Translations under genes and position numbers: made by a program
Origin: Siphonodentalium dalli
Lineage: Eukaryota; Mollusca; Scaphopoda; Gadilida; Siphonodentaliidae
Direction of reading: 5' to 3'
Assembly: GCA_032622095.1 (NCBI GenBank)
Contig: CP136061.1
Coordinates: forward strand, 260,120,077 to 260,184,076
Length of the DNA: 64,000 nt
The notes under the pieces: generated by a model
Databases searched by the model: none
Told to the model about the DNA's origin: nothing
The model's input: the letters and a program-made list of their open reading frames with translations, nothing else
Shown here: in pieces, positions 1 through 11,959 of the stretch
Layout: each line of letters begins with the position of its first letter
Position numbering within the stretch: the stretch's first letter is position 1

Positions 1-1108
1 GCGTTATTAAGGTTATTCATGCAGTTAGCGTTATTAAGGTTATTAATGCAGTTAGCGTTATTAAGGTTATTCATTTGTGCGTTATTAAGGTTATTAATGC
101 AGTTAGCTTTATTAAGGTTATTCATGCAGTTAACGTTATTAAGGTTATTCATGCAGTTAGCGTTATTAAGGTTATTCATGCAGTTAGCGTTATTAAGGTT
201 ATTCATGCAGTTAGCGTTATTAAGGTCGTGCAGTTAGCGTTATTAAGGTTATTCATGCAGTCAGCGTTATTAAGGTTATTCGTGCAGTTAGCGTTATTAA
301 GGTTATTAATGCAGTTAGCGCTATTAAGGTTATTCATGCAGTTAGCGTTATTAAGGTTATTAATGCAGTTAGCGTTATTAAGGTTATTCGTGCAGTTGGC
401 GTTATTAAGGTTATTAATGCAGTTAGCCGTATTGAGGTCGTGCAGTTAGCGTTATTAAGGTTATTCACGCAGTTAGCGTTATTAAGGTTATTAATGCAGT
501 TAGCGCTATTAAGGTTATTCATGCAGTTAGCGTTATTAAGGTCGTGCAGTTAGCGTTATTAAGGTTATTCGTGCAGTTAGCGTTATTAAGGTTATTAATG
601 CAGTTAGCGTTATTAAGGTTATTCATGCAGTTAGCGTTATTAAGGTTATTAATGCAGTTAGCGTTATTAAGGTTATTCATACAGTTAGCGTTATTAAGGT
701 TATTAATGCAGTTAGCGTTATTAAGGTTATTCATGCAGTTAGCGTTATTAAAGTTATTAATGCAGTTAGCGTTATTAAGGTTATTCATGCAGTTAGCGTT
801 ATTAAGGTCGTGCAGTTAGCGTTGTTAAGGTTATTCATGCAGTTAGCGTTATTAAGGTTATTAATGCAGTTAGCGTTATTAAGGTTATTCATTCAGTTAG
901 CGTTAATAAGGTTATTAATGCAGTTAGCGTTATTAAGGTTATTCATGCAGTTAGCGCTATTAAGGTTATTAATGCAGTTAGCGTTATTAAGGTTATTCAT
1001 GCAGTTAGCGTTATTAAGGTTATTAATGCAGTTAGCGTTATTAAGGTCGTGCAGTTAGCGTTATTAAGGTTATTCATGCATTTAGCGTTATTAAGGTTAT
1101 TCATTTGT
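1..1108. repeat. 27-bp minisatellite array (truncated by window start)
   Basis: About 40 head-to-tail copies of a 27-bp unit containing gcagttagcgttattaagg followed by ttattcat or ttattaat. The cat and aat endings alternate through much of the array, giving a 54-bp dimer. At about 224, 436, 538, 807 and 1045 a variant lacks four bases (aaggtcgtgc), which shifts the reading frame. Because 27 is a multiple of three, open frames with a nine-residue repeat (MQLALLRLF) appear. They are a consequence of the repeat, not evidence of a gene. The array runs off the left edge of the window and decays at about 1108. Confidence 0.97.
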
Positions 1109-2342
1109 GCGTTATAGCAACTTTGTTTTCAATCATTCGAATAAATGAATCAGTCAGATCACCATAATTAGAAGGTTGAAATAAAACGAGCGAAAAACTC
1201 AGATTATTTCCGAAGAAAACTACACCTAAAGTTTAATCCGAAACTACTTCTTTTTATATATTGATGAAATGACATAATTAATTCATCGTTATTGATTGCC
1301 TAATGACAAGCGATCACGCAATTGTGAGTGCGCTGCACATGTTCCTGATATATTTAGGTTGAACAGTTGTTAGTTTCTATTTAATTTCTTAGCATGAGTT
1401 AGCATGAGTCTTGTTGATTTCTCTATTAGTGGAGTAGATTAGTAAAAGAATTGTTAACTTCGTGACTAAAGCATGAAATTTTGCACATATGTACATATTC
1501 ACATCCTAATTGATATTAGATATGGAGCCACGCTGAAATTTCACTTTAACCCTTCTTTTAAGCGGTTTTTCGAATTTAAAGAGCGTTTCGTGATTATATA
1601 ACTTATTAGATGTCACACTTAATCTTACCATGGAATCTGCGATTTAAAATTAGACACATACAGTAAGTATGACTCTGCGAGATATAATGGAACATTTATA
1701 GGGCGGAATTGGAACTCCTCTTTCAAGATGATCATCAGAATGGCAACCGTAAGTTGAAAATTTGACATGTTTTACAAATATCTTCTAGACCAGTTTCTTC
1801 TTTATGGAACTGGTTCGGAAATGTGACTTTATTTTGTGTTATTCATGTTAACTTATCACTGAAGCAATGTAATATGCCATTCTTGGGATTCCAGACCCTT
1901 CCGATCCCTCAGTAATTCGATTTTACAGACAGAATACGATATGCAATTTCACCAATAATCACCACTGGGATTCTAGTCATATTTCAACAAGAAATGATCA
2001 GAAATGTGCAAAGTAAGTGAGGAATACCATTACTCATGAATATTTCAACCGAATGGAACCAATATTATTACTTTGGCTAAAAATGGCTGTCAAAATGGCG
2101 GCCAAAATATGGAAAATGGTAAATATTGTCCCAGCATGCCATGCAATCGCTTAAAAGTTGTGGATGATGAATAAAATTGGCTGTTCTGTCATATACATGA
2201 AATACGTTTTACAAATTTCAACTGGAAGTGACAAAGATACAGACCCATTCCAAGTTGGTAGTTATTCACATGGCCATGTACATACTTCCGGTTTAGTGAC
2301 ATGGCATAGCTTCAAACAAAATGGTAGTAATTTCGACTTCTG
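1109..2342. other. Anonymous non-coding stretch
   Basis: AT-rich sequence without a convincing reading frame or tandem structure. I see nothing beyond a short run of related words near 2080-2120 (atggctgtcaaaatggcggc), a wording that recurs around 4.4, 5.5, 6.65 and 11.5 kb. Confidence 0.5.
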
Positions 2343-2880
2343 ATTTGCCGATATAAGTAATATTACCATATTAGTAATTTCAAACTGTTATTGGCCGATT
2401 TAAATTCGAGACATGGTAAATGATTATACCATATCAGTAATTTCGACATCTGATGGCCGATTTAAATTGGAGACAGGGTAAATGTCTACAACATATCAGT
2501 AATTTCGACATCTGATGGCCGATTTAAATTGGAGACATGGTGAATGCCTATACCATATTAGTAATGTCGACATCTGATTGGCCGACATTAATTGGAGATA
2601 TTTAAATTTTGGGTGTTTTGTGGGTGAAAAATGTCTAAATATAACACGAAAACAAAACTCGCAATCACTCGATGGTATAAGATCCCCATTGTCAATGTTA
2701 ATACCATATTAGTATTGCCTAACTACACCATATCCGTAATTTAAACTTCTGATTTGCCGATTGAAATGGGAGAGCTGGTAAATGTCTATGCCATATTAGT
2801 AAGTTCTACTTCTGATTGGCCGATTTAAATTGGAGACATCGTAAAGTCTATATCAAATTAGAAAGTTCGAGGCCGATTTA
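2343..2880 (+). repeat. Degenerate ~63-bp tandem repeat
   Basis: Six to seven diverged copies of a roughly 63-bp unit built from ccatattagtaatttcgac, catctgatggccgattt and aaattggagacatggtaaat. The run is broken at about 2600-2700 by unrelated sequence and then resumes. Divergence between copies marks it as older than the other arrays in the window. Confidence 0.8.
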
Positions 2881-2960
2881 AAAGTATTCTGGTGATATGT
2901 TAAGATGTTCTCTCGCATTCAACGGAATGTATCAAGCTATGTTATAACTTAATAATAATC

Positions 2961-3134
2961 CCCCCGTCTACAAGTTTAGTTAATTTGACAGTCATAGGCG
3001 TCGGAGAATGTTTTCCACATTAAAAACTAATCGTATGTATATCCCCCGCCCCCATCTACAAGTATAGTTACTTTGGCAGCCATAGGCGTCGGAGAATGTT
3101 TGCCACATGTAAAACCAATCCTCTGTATATCCCA
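2961..3134 (+). repeat. ~89-bp two-copy tandem duplication
   Basis: Two adjacent copies begin with cccc(g/a)tctacaagt and share the core cataggcgtcggagaatgtt. The first starts at about 2961 and the second at about 3050. They differ at scattered bases, so the duplication is not recent. Confidence 0.75.
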
Positions 3135-3833
3135 GTAGATACGTCATTCGTGGATCTAGTGACTTGATGGAACCCTGTAATTAAATGTTTGATCATGTGA
3201 TTCATGGATTGCTGGAAATGCAAAGGGCCGAATATCATTTATAGCCAAAGAGTTTAATTTAGAATTTAACATATTGTACAGTATGATTGTGTATTGTGAT
3301 GGGATAGAAAATCATATTTGTTTGTATAGACTTAAGACAGGTGTCTATGTGTTTAAACAGTCAATCACCACCAATCATCAGTTCCAATTACCCGGTGTTG
3401 ATCACTCTAGGCGGGGAACCACCGCTTTTCAGCAGATAATTCATTCGTGGATCCAGTGGTTTGGTGAAGCTATGTAATGAAAAACCTCGGTACATTTGAA
3501 GTTCTGCCCGTGGTCTTTATAACAATACAATAACACATGAAATACATTTCTTCGTTAATATACATGTTGTTTAACATGTTATACATGGTTGTGTTTCGCA
3601 GCATGTGGAGGTTTTAGTTCCAGATAACATGGTTTAAGCGATTTATGTCAGACGATTTGGCGATAAACACTGATAGATCTCCCGAGCAAATAAATCATAA
3701 CTTGCATGCGATGTTTTAACAACTATGATATACAAATACTTGCATGCTATGATCATAATACTGCAGGCTCTTATGTACTCCCGTGTACAATTTGTGAATG
3801 GCGACCATCTTGATGGCGTCATTAGTCCACCCA
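3135..3833. other. Anonymous stretch
   Basis: No gene or structured repeat recognised. Short open frames here have no family resemblance. Confidence 0.4.
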
Positions 3834-4112
3834 GTGCCAATGCATTATCTTATATATGCGAGTCGACCATAGGTCGCCTCGCATATATAAGAGAATGCAT
3901 TGGCCTAACAATTTTTTATCATTTAAAAAAAAATAAATGTTTCTTACAATTTTTAGGAAATAAAATAAAAAACATCCATTACCCTGCAGGGAGCCCCACA
4001 CATATATAGAAGCATATAGAAGAGTGTCGTCTGCTCATGTTTGTCTGGGGCTCTGTATGGGTGAAATTATAACATTGTTAAAGAATACAAGAAAAAATTC
4101 TAATTTGTTACT
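3834..4112 (-). mobile_element. Hairpin MITE, family A, partial copy
   Basis: The stretch carries the ~66-bp palindromic hairpin (ccaatgcatt...aatgcattgg, 3838-3903) and then the asymmetric centre of the element in reverse orientation (ccctgcagggagcccc, gtgtcgtctgctcatg). The outer inverted repeat gtgacccgccatatcaaatc seen in the complete copies at 17716-18173 and 44239-44696 is missing at both ends. This is a truncated copy of a non-autonomous element with no coding capacity. Confidence 0.85.
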
Positions 4113-4168
4113 AGAAATATCAAGTAACATCATTAGCATAGTCGCTAAATTTCTTCACAAAATGCACA

Positions 4169-4274
4169 CGGGAGCCAAGACATGGACATAAGAGTTTCTA
4201 TTATAGTGATGTAGGTTACACTACGGGAGCAATGACATGGACATATGAGTCTCTACTATAGTGACGTAGGTTAC
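4169..4274 (+). repeat. ~54-bp two-copy tandem duplication
   Basis: Two adjacent units share acatggacata(a/t)gagt, ctattatagtga and gtaggttac. A separate short repeat (catcattagc...gtcgct, then atttcttcaca) occurs at 4131-4162 and again at 4570-4606. Confidence 0.7.
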
Positions 4275-7200
4275 ATTTTAAAATATATTTAATATTAAGT
4301 TGCTATTAGCCACCGATTTAAAACCGCCGTTAATGTTTTAAGAGACAAGTGTGAAAATTCATAAAATTTCCAAATTTCGGTCGCCATGTTGGCGACCATC
4401 TTGATTTAATGTAGCCAATTTTTCTATCAAAGGGAAGCCTACTGTAAGAGTATTACAGTAGTAGAGAAATATTCAGTTTTCGATCTGAAATTCACTACCA
4501 GCTATTGATCAAACTGACTCAGTGCCTGCTTTGAAATTGTGGATGGCGGTCTTATATTTATTTTCTGTAACATCATTAGCGTTGTCGCTATATTTCTTCA
4601 CAGAATGGACAATTTTATTTCCAGAAATATTGTTATATGTCTCATGTAAAATATTATTTTCGATGGATACTGTACGACCGTCAAAAGCACACCTACAACA
4701 CGTGATCAAAAGTCAACACAGGAACACTACCTTAGGCTACGTTCAAACACTGACACATTTGCTAGGAATTCGTTTGAAGGCATTTATGTACATGTGTACA
4801 AAGATACAATGTGACAGAAACTGAATGCAAAAACGCTTATACGATGCATTTGTATCGCAGCTAACTACATGATAAGTAAAAGCTATGTAGTTCCAGTAGT
4901 AGAATGCTATCGAAATTTAATTGTAGATAGCATGAAAGTACATCGCAAGGATCAAATATGCACGTATTTTAAGGCAACGTGCCAGTAGCACCTTTACATG
5001 TGGACCTATCTACATTTTACATTTCATGTCGTTAGCTTTGATAACACGGGAGCATACTGCATGTTGACGTTCATAATCTGGCACTATATGGTTTGCTATG
5101 AGAACATTCATATACAAAATGTCGTGCAAACTTGTCAGTGTATAAATATACACGAATATTATGCATGTACTTACCGACCAAGGATAATGCATCTCGCTCG
5201 TGACGTCATATCGTTCTGCTCCATAAGAGGATCCAGACATACCCTCAGCTGTGATTGTTAAATATAGATACATGCGGGTGTCACCCCAACTGAATCATGA
5301 GAAATCTGGATAAACAAAGATGATGGTCAAAATGACCGAATTTGTCAAAACAAAATGACTAATAACCACATGGAGTTGAAAAAAGTTATGGAAACACGAT
5401 TTGTCACAATTTTTATGTTATCTGGATGGAATTATATCAATTTTAGCTCAACGATTGATTAAATATCAAAGATGGCCACCAAGACGAATGCTTAAAATAG
5501 CGAAAATCTTAGTTTTGACCAAATTCCCACACACGAACCTCATTGTATGGAATGTGGTATGATTGTCAGCCGATTAGTTCTTGTTTTATCGAGCATCTAA
5601 AAATACCCACAATGTTATCCATAAATAAACTATTGTTACCTAAACGACAAAGAGCATTGTTTGATCCAACAGAAGACACCATGGCATATCCCATAGACAA
5701 AAGAGTATAATTACTTGCAATGTGAACATCGTGTGGTCTTTATCATTGACACTATGTATACATGTATAGCGGTCGTGAAAACTATGAATATAGAATTATG
5801 TATGCTGTTTCGGCTATTGAAATATGCATGTACATGTATATTGACTTGTAAGTTAACTGTGAACAATAGTTGGGTAGGGACACTATTTGATTGTATACAA
5901 TCCAAAAGGGTTCATGTTGTTTATCTCATAACTTGGTAATATACAAATAATGCGCCTTCTCTGTTGATTAAAAAAAAGTCATGATAAATTCGGTCGTTAG
6001 ACGTGCCAAAACACATTTCCATATGATACACAGCTATAGTGCGAAACTCCAAAGCATTTATGAAAACAATGAGTGGCTCATGCGATTCTCTCTTGTGCTT
6101 AAACAATTTGAAGCTCTCTTGGCATCACATACTAGCGATATGGATGTATTTCTAGTTATTCTGAGCTTATGAATAAATTCACTCCAGTTTCCCGGTTGTG
6201 GGATGTTGATATCAATGACATAGTAACTCTCACATTAGTTTTCCTCAGTTCCTACTGCCACGTACTGCATTATTAACTGGCACAGGGGAGATGCGTATCC
6301 TAACAATATATAATAACATCATAAAACCCGAACAAAAATATGGTGTTGCAATGAACAAACACGCTTGTGAGTAGAGCATGAATCTGCCTATAGTGACAAA
6401 TGAGCTAACTTCGTACAATAAGGCCAGCGTTCATAGCCCAGACTCAGAATCCCAGACGTAATATATATTCAGAAGCCGATTTGGTTTGGATCCTTCAATG
6501 GTTTCCTAAATTCTTCTTCGTTCTTCTGATTTGATGTCGAAATGAATGGATACATAATTAGTTAAATGTGTAAAATTACACGTGGCATCATATTCCATAT
6601 ACTGATAGCCTATTATGGGCATTTATGAAAACTAAGATTTTCGCGTTTTAAGCCGCCGTATTGGTAGCCATCTTAGAAACCACTATCAGTTATTTAGCTA
6701 ACATATATTTAGTTTGTTCCAGAAAACATAACCATTGTCTATTCTCTGTTAGATATACGTTTGCCGACTCCGTGGTGGTACAAGCTGTTGTTTTGTGATA
6801 ATATAGACCATTTTGACCACCGTATTTATTTTATTCTGATTACTCCAATTCCACAAGGCTGGTGGCCGATCAGCCGTGGATACTTTAGAAGTGGACCCTA
6901 GACCACCAGAATCCGTTGAGAAAATATGCATAGTTGGCGGCCGGACAATAAATGGACGTAAATCAATCGAGCTTCCAAATTTTGTCTACGTATTTAGGAA
7001 GGAGGTATAAGATAGGTTGACAAATGCACGATATATTGATATACCGGCTTCACTTGCTCTGAAAAATAATTTCCCTGGTCACAGTCGTTTTCTAGATGTT
7101 TTCAATTGTTTGCACATAATTGAAACAAACGGAAGATCATTTTTGTCCCGAAACACACGTCTTGAAACGGCGCTGACTCGGACTACAATTTTGGTGTATG

Positions 7201-7549
7201 TTTCAGAACGAGTTGTAATTGGCATCGCTTATCACAAACGAAAAATCAACATTTTCGACATTTCGACATTTTTGACATAATTTATATTAACGACAATAAC
7301 TGAAATGTAAATACCCATCTACATGTACAACTTTTCCCCGACTCCGACAATCTTAGTGTGTCCCAATCCGAATGATTTGAGAAAAAGTCAGTGGCTGTCT
7401 GAAACATTCATGAACATGTATATGTTTTAATATTTTAACCATGGTTGCTATGTCGTTTGCAAGACAACAGTAATAAATGCAGTCACCTGTGATATGATCG
7501 GTTTGCAACAACCATAAAGGCCAGTATTAACATATCTATACATAATAGA
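4275..7549. other. Long anonymous AT-rich stretch
   Basis: No supported gene. Short open frames on both strands overlap each other and show no known motifs. Words of the type gccaccaagatgg / gtagccatcttag recur at 4385-4410, 5470 and 6665 and suggest old dispersed repeat remnants. I see no RNA gene here. Confidence 0.4.
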
Positions 7550-10372
7550 GTACGATGAATGGCTATGCCGCTGGTGAGTCCTGCTGAATTGCTATGATGC
7601 TGGTGGGATCTGCTGAATTACTATGATGCTGGTGGGTCCTGCCGATTTGCTTTGATGCTGGTGAGTCCTGCTGAATTGCTATGACGCTGGTGGGTCGTGC
7701 TGAATTGCTATGACGCTGGCGGGTCCTGCTGAATTGCTATGACGCTGGTGGGTCCTGCTGAATTGCTATGACGCTGGTGGTCCGACTGAATTGCTATGAT
7801 GCTGGTGGCTCATGCTGAATTGCTATGACGCTGGTGGTCCGACTGAATTGCTATGATGCTGTTGGGTCCTGCTGAATTGCTATGATGCTGGTGGGTCCAG
7901 CTGAATTGATATGATGCTGGTGTGTCCAGTTGAATTACTATGATGTTGGTGGCTCATGCTGAATTGCTATGATGCTGGTGGGTCCTGCTGAATTGCTATG
8001 ATGCTGTTGGGTCCTGCTGAATTGCTATGATGCTGGTGGGTCCAGCTGAATTGATATGATGCTGGTGTGTCCAGTTGAATTACTATGATGTTGGTGGCTC
8101 ATGCTGAATTGCTATGATGCTGGTGGGTCCCGCTGAATTGCTATGATGCTGTTGGGTCCTGCTGAATTGCTATGATTCTGGTGGGTCCAGCTGAATTGAT
8201 ATGATGCTGGTGTGTCCAGTTGAATTACTATGATGCTGGTGTGTCCTGCTGAATCACTATGATGTTGGTGGGTCCCGCTGAATTGCTATGATGCTGGTGG
8301 GTCCAGCTGAATTGATATGATGCTGGTGTGTCCAGTTGAATTACTATGATGTTGGTGGCTCATGCTGAATTGCTATGATGCTGGTGGGTCCTGCTGAATT
8401 GCTATGATGCTGTTGGGTCCTGCTGAATTGCTATGATGCTGGTGGGTCCAGCTGAATTGATATGATGCTGGTGTGTCCAGTTGAATTACTATGATGTTGG
8501 TGGCTCATGCTGAATTGCTATGATGCTGGTGGGTCCCGCTGAATTGCTATGATGCTGTTGGGTCCTGCTGAATTGCTATGATTCTGGTGGGTCCAGCTGA
8601 ATTGATATGATGCTGGTGTGTCCAGTTGAATTACTATGATGCTGGTGTGTCCTGCTGAATCACTATGATGTTGGTGGGTCCCGCTGAATTGCTATGATGC
8701 TTGTGGTTCCTGCTGAATTGATATGATGCTGGTGAGTCCTGCTGAATTAATATGATGCTGGTGAGTTCTGCTGAATTGCTATGATGTTGGTGGGTCCTGC
8801 TGAAGTTCTATGGTGCTGGTGGGCCCTACTGAATTGCTATGATGCTGGTGGGCCCTGCTGAATTGCTATGACACTGGAGGATCCTGCTCAATTGCTATGA
8901 TGCTGGTGAGTCCTGCTGATTTGCTATGATGCTTGTGGGTCCTACTAAATTGCTATGATGCTGTGGGTTCTGCTGAAATGCTATGATGCTGGCGGGTCCT
9001 GCTGAATTGATATGATGATGGTGGGTCCTGCTGAATTGCTATGATGCTGATGTGTTCTGCTGAATTGCTATGATACTGGCGGATCCTGCTGATTTGATTT
9101 GATGCTGATGAGTCCTGCCAAATTGCTATGATGCTGGTGGGTCCTGCTGAATTGTTACGATGCTGATGGGTTCTGTTGAATTGCTATGATGATGGTGGAT
9201 TCTGCTGAATTGCTATGATGCTGGCGGGTCCTTCTGATTTGATTTGATGCAGATGAGTCCTGCTAAATTGCTTTGATGCTGGTGCGTCCGGCTGAATTGT
9301 TATGATGCTGATGGGTCCTGTTGAATTACTATGATGCTGGTGGGTCCTACTGATTTGCTTTGATGCTGGTGAGTCCTCCTAAATTGCTATGATGTTGGTG
9401 GGTGCTGCTGAATTGATAAGATGCTGGTGGGTCATGTTGATTTGCTATGATGTTGGTGGGTCATGTTGAATTGCTATGTTGCTGGTGGGTCATGTTGAAT
9501 GGCTATGATGCTGGTTGGTCATGTTGAATTAATATGATGCTGGTGGGTCATGTTGAATTGCTATGATGCTGGTGGGTCATGTTGAATTGCTATGATGCTG
9601 GTGGGCCCTGCTGAATTGCTATTACACTGTAGGGTCCTGCTGAGTTGTTATGATGCTGATGGGTCCTGTTGAATTACTATGATGCTGGTGGGTCCTGCTG
9701 AATTGCTATGATGATGGTGGATTCTGCTGAATTGCTATGATGCTGGCTTGTCCTTTTGATTTGATTTGATGCTGATGAGTCCTGCTAAAGTGCTATGATG
9801 CTGGTGCGCCCGGCTGCATTGTTATGGTGCTGATGGGTCCTGTTGAATTACTATGACGCTGGTGGGTCCTACTGATTTGCTTTGATGCTGGTGAGTCCTG
9901 CTAAATTTCTATGATGCTGGTGGGTCCTGTTGAATTACTATGATGCTGGTGTGTCATGTTGAATTACTATGATGCTGGTTGGTCATGTTGAATTGCTATG
10001 ATGCTGGTGGGTCATGTTGAATTGCTATGATGCTGGTGGGTCATGGGGTGTTGAATTTCTATGATTCTGGTGGGTCCTGCTAAATTGATATGATGCTGGT
10101 GGGTCCTGCTGAATTGATATGATGCTGGTGGGTCCAGCTGATTTTATATGATGCTGGTGGGTCCCGCTTAATTGCTATGATGCTGGTGGGTCCTGCTGAA
10201 TTGTTATGAATCTGGGTGCGTCCGGCTGAATTGCTATGATGCTGGTGGGTCCTGTTGAATTGCTATGATGCTGGTGGGTCCTGCTGAATTGCTATGATGC
10301 TGGTTGGTCCTGCTGAATCGCTACGGTTTTGGTGGGTCCTGCTGATTTGCTATGATGCCGATAGGGCCAACC
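7550..10372 (+). repeat. 29-bp minisatellite array, ~2.8 kb
   Basis: Roughly 95 copies of a 29-bp unit with the core gctgaattgctatgatgctgg followed by tgggtcc(t/a). Divergence varies along the array. Blocks at about 7880-8690 repeat a multi-unit pattern (gttgggtcctg, then gatatgatgctggtgtgtcc, then ttactatgatgttggtgg), so higher-order amplification has occurred. The unit is not a multiple of three and the array is closed in all frames. The last unit forms one arm of an inverted repeat (next entry). Confidence 0.97.
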
Positions 10373-10640
10373 GATGCCGTAAAGACAAAGTAGAGATATT
10401 TGTCTAAAGTTGTCATTCCGCGGTGTGTGGCTAAACAGAGCAATTTAAGATAAAACCAGTTTGTGTATGGACCAATCGAGAACATATATATTTAAAAACA
10501 AAATTAAAAATGGCTTCGCTGGTATTTGTAAAACAACGTGAATAACCATTACACCGCGAAAATGACAAACAATAATGGTACTTTTTCTTAAAAACATCAG
10601 TTTGCCCTATCGTCATCATAGCAATTCAGCAGGACCCACC
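10331..10640. repeat. 41-bp inverted repeat closing the 29-bp array
   Basis: The left arm (10331-10371) begins ggtgggtcctgctga and ends gatagggccaac. The right arm (10600-10640) is its reverse complement with about three mismatches. The arms enclose about 228 bp of unique sequence. The left arm is itself the last unit of the satellite while the right arm is a single inverted unit. The satellite therefore appears to have expanded from one terminal repeat of a short inverted-repeat element. Confidence 0.85.
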
Positions 10641-11000
10641 GGCACCATATCACATTAACAGTACCACTTGACTTGGGGTGATATCATCATACGCAGGTGA
10701 AACCTGTGCTGTGTGTTACATGTACATTTATATTTTGTATGTGGTGTGGTCATGTTAGAACAATCTTTGCTGTTTATTCAAGTTTTAGTCGCGTTGCGGG
10801 AGGACGATTTAATCGATGTTTGGTATATGGGTCTGTTGCAACAATAACTAGCTCGAGTTCGAAAACTATGTTGCACAATCGTTTCTACGACAGTTATGGG
10901 CCTTAGTTTGACTATTTTTTACCGATTGTCATCGTTCGCGACCGTTAGCGCGATACTCAAACAAACTTTCACCGATTTAATGATATTCGGTATAAGCATC
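10641..11000. other. Anonymous stretch
   Basis: No gene or repeat recognised. Two short plus-strand open frames here lack recognisable motifs. Confidence 0.4.
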
Positions 11001-11070
11001 ACTAAATCCTTTAGCACACTATACAAACCATATCCCTCAACCGATCATTACCAAACTTCATATGGATCCT
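11001..11070 (+). repeat. 70-bp direct repeat, copy 1
   Basis: This segment starts actaaatcctttagcaca and ends catatggat. A second diverged copy lies at 11531-11600 in the same orientation. The two copies flank the SINE, so the SINE probably landed in or beside a pre-existing tandem or dispersed repeat. Confidence 0.8.
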
Positions 11071-11080
11071 CGGAGTGAGG

Positions 11081-11490
11081 GAAGTCGGTAGCCGAGAGGT
11101 AGCGTACTGGTCTCTCGTGCTATCGGACCGGGGATCGCAACCTGGTCAGGGTATTCTGACAAAAATCAGAACTCGGTCAGATACCAAGTTTGTCAGGCTG
11201 AAAAGTCTCATTCGAGATCACTGAATCAAGATCCGAATGCAAAATGCCGACTTCCCCCCATTACAACACTTGTCAAGGTATGTTGTCGTGGGTGCAGTAC
11301 GCTGTCCGATCGGGCGCGGACATTAATGGCTGACCCGTGTACACGCCTCGGTGTGTGCACGTTAAAGAACGCTACTGGAGTCACCACATGGTTATAAAGT
11401 TACTCGGCCGTGGTAGTACCTGGACCTCCACATAATCCTCATCACATTGAGGGCGATGGAGTATCAAGTAGATGTAGATGTGACATCTCG
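11081..11490 (+). mobile_element. tRNA-derived SINE
   Basis: The head resembles a tRNA gene. It has a box A-like tagccgagaggt about nine bases in and a box B-like gggatcgcaacc about 40 bases later, the spacing expected of an internal RNA polymerase III promoter. The body that follows is not tRNA. It includes gtgcacgttaaagaac, a word I associate with conserved central domains of invertebrate SINEs. The 3' end is a short gatgta-type repeat (agtagatgtagatgtga). A functional tRNA is ruled out because no cloverleaf closes. Clear target-site duplications are not visible. Confidence 0.8.
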
Positions 11491-11530
11491 ATGGCTGCCA
11501 TCGGCCATCTTGGATTTCACTCTTTGCATG

Positions 11531-11600
11531 ACTAAATCCTTTAGCACATCTTACCGGTCACATTTCTCAACCAGTCGTCACCAAACCTCATATGGATTTT
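11531..11600 (+). repeat. 70-bp direct repeat, copy 2
   Basis: Diverged partner of 11001-11070 on the far side of the SINE. It is followed by catggccgccagcagccatcttgg, wording shared with dispersed remnants elsewhere in the window. Confidence 0.8.
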
Positions 11601-11959
11601 TCCTTTTTCCCGAAATTCGTTAAAAAAAACATGGCCGCCAGCAGCCATCTTGGATTGAATCAATCAGCGCACACTACAGCCCACAGTTATTGGATAATTC
11701 TTTTGAAGCCATTTTTAGGATCACCTCTAGATGGAGCTATCGAAATATTTTTAATGAAAACATGGCGACCGACAGCCATAATATGTTTACCTTAGTTACG
11801 GCCTTTAATTCTGAGATATAGTTTTTTTAGTTCGTCCATATGTATTGATTCTCGATCATACATGTGCACTCTTATGAACAAAAAAACTCGACCAGAGCCA
11901 TCATTGATGCGCAGCCATTATTTCTGTATGTTTACTCACATGACCAGATAAAGTCCCCT
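11601..11959. other. Anonymous stretch with ccatcttgg-type dispersed words
   Basis: No gene seen. The sequence around 11625-11780 repeats a pattern of aaaacatggc(c/g)(a/g)cc followed by agccat, consistent with an old dispersed repeat. Confidence 0.4.

Noticed and set aside
19-1058. Long Leu-rich open frames (MQLALLRLF repeats) at the left end
   Set aside because: They are automatic products of a stop-free 27-bp unit, and frame-shifting 4-bp deletions recur every few hundred bases.
4522-4824. 100-codon hydrophobic open frame as a membrane protein
   Set aside because: It overlaps a dispersed short repeat, has an opposing open frame, and lacks motifs or splice context.
11081-11155. Functional tRNA gene
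   Set aside because: A box A and box B are present but no cloverleaf closes and the sequence continues into a SINE body.
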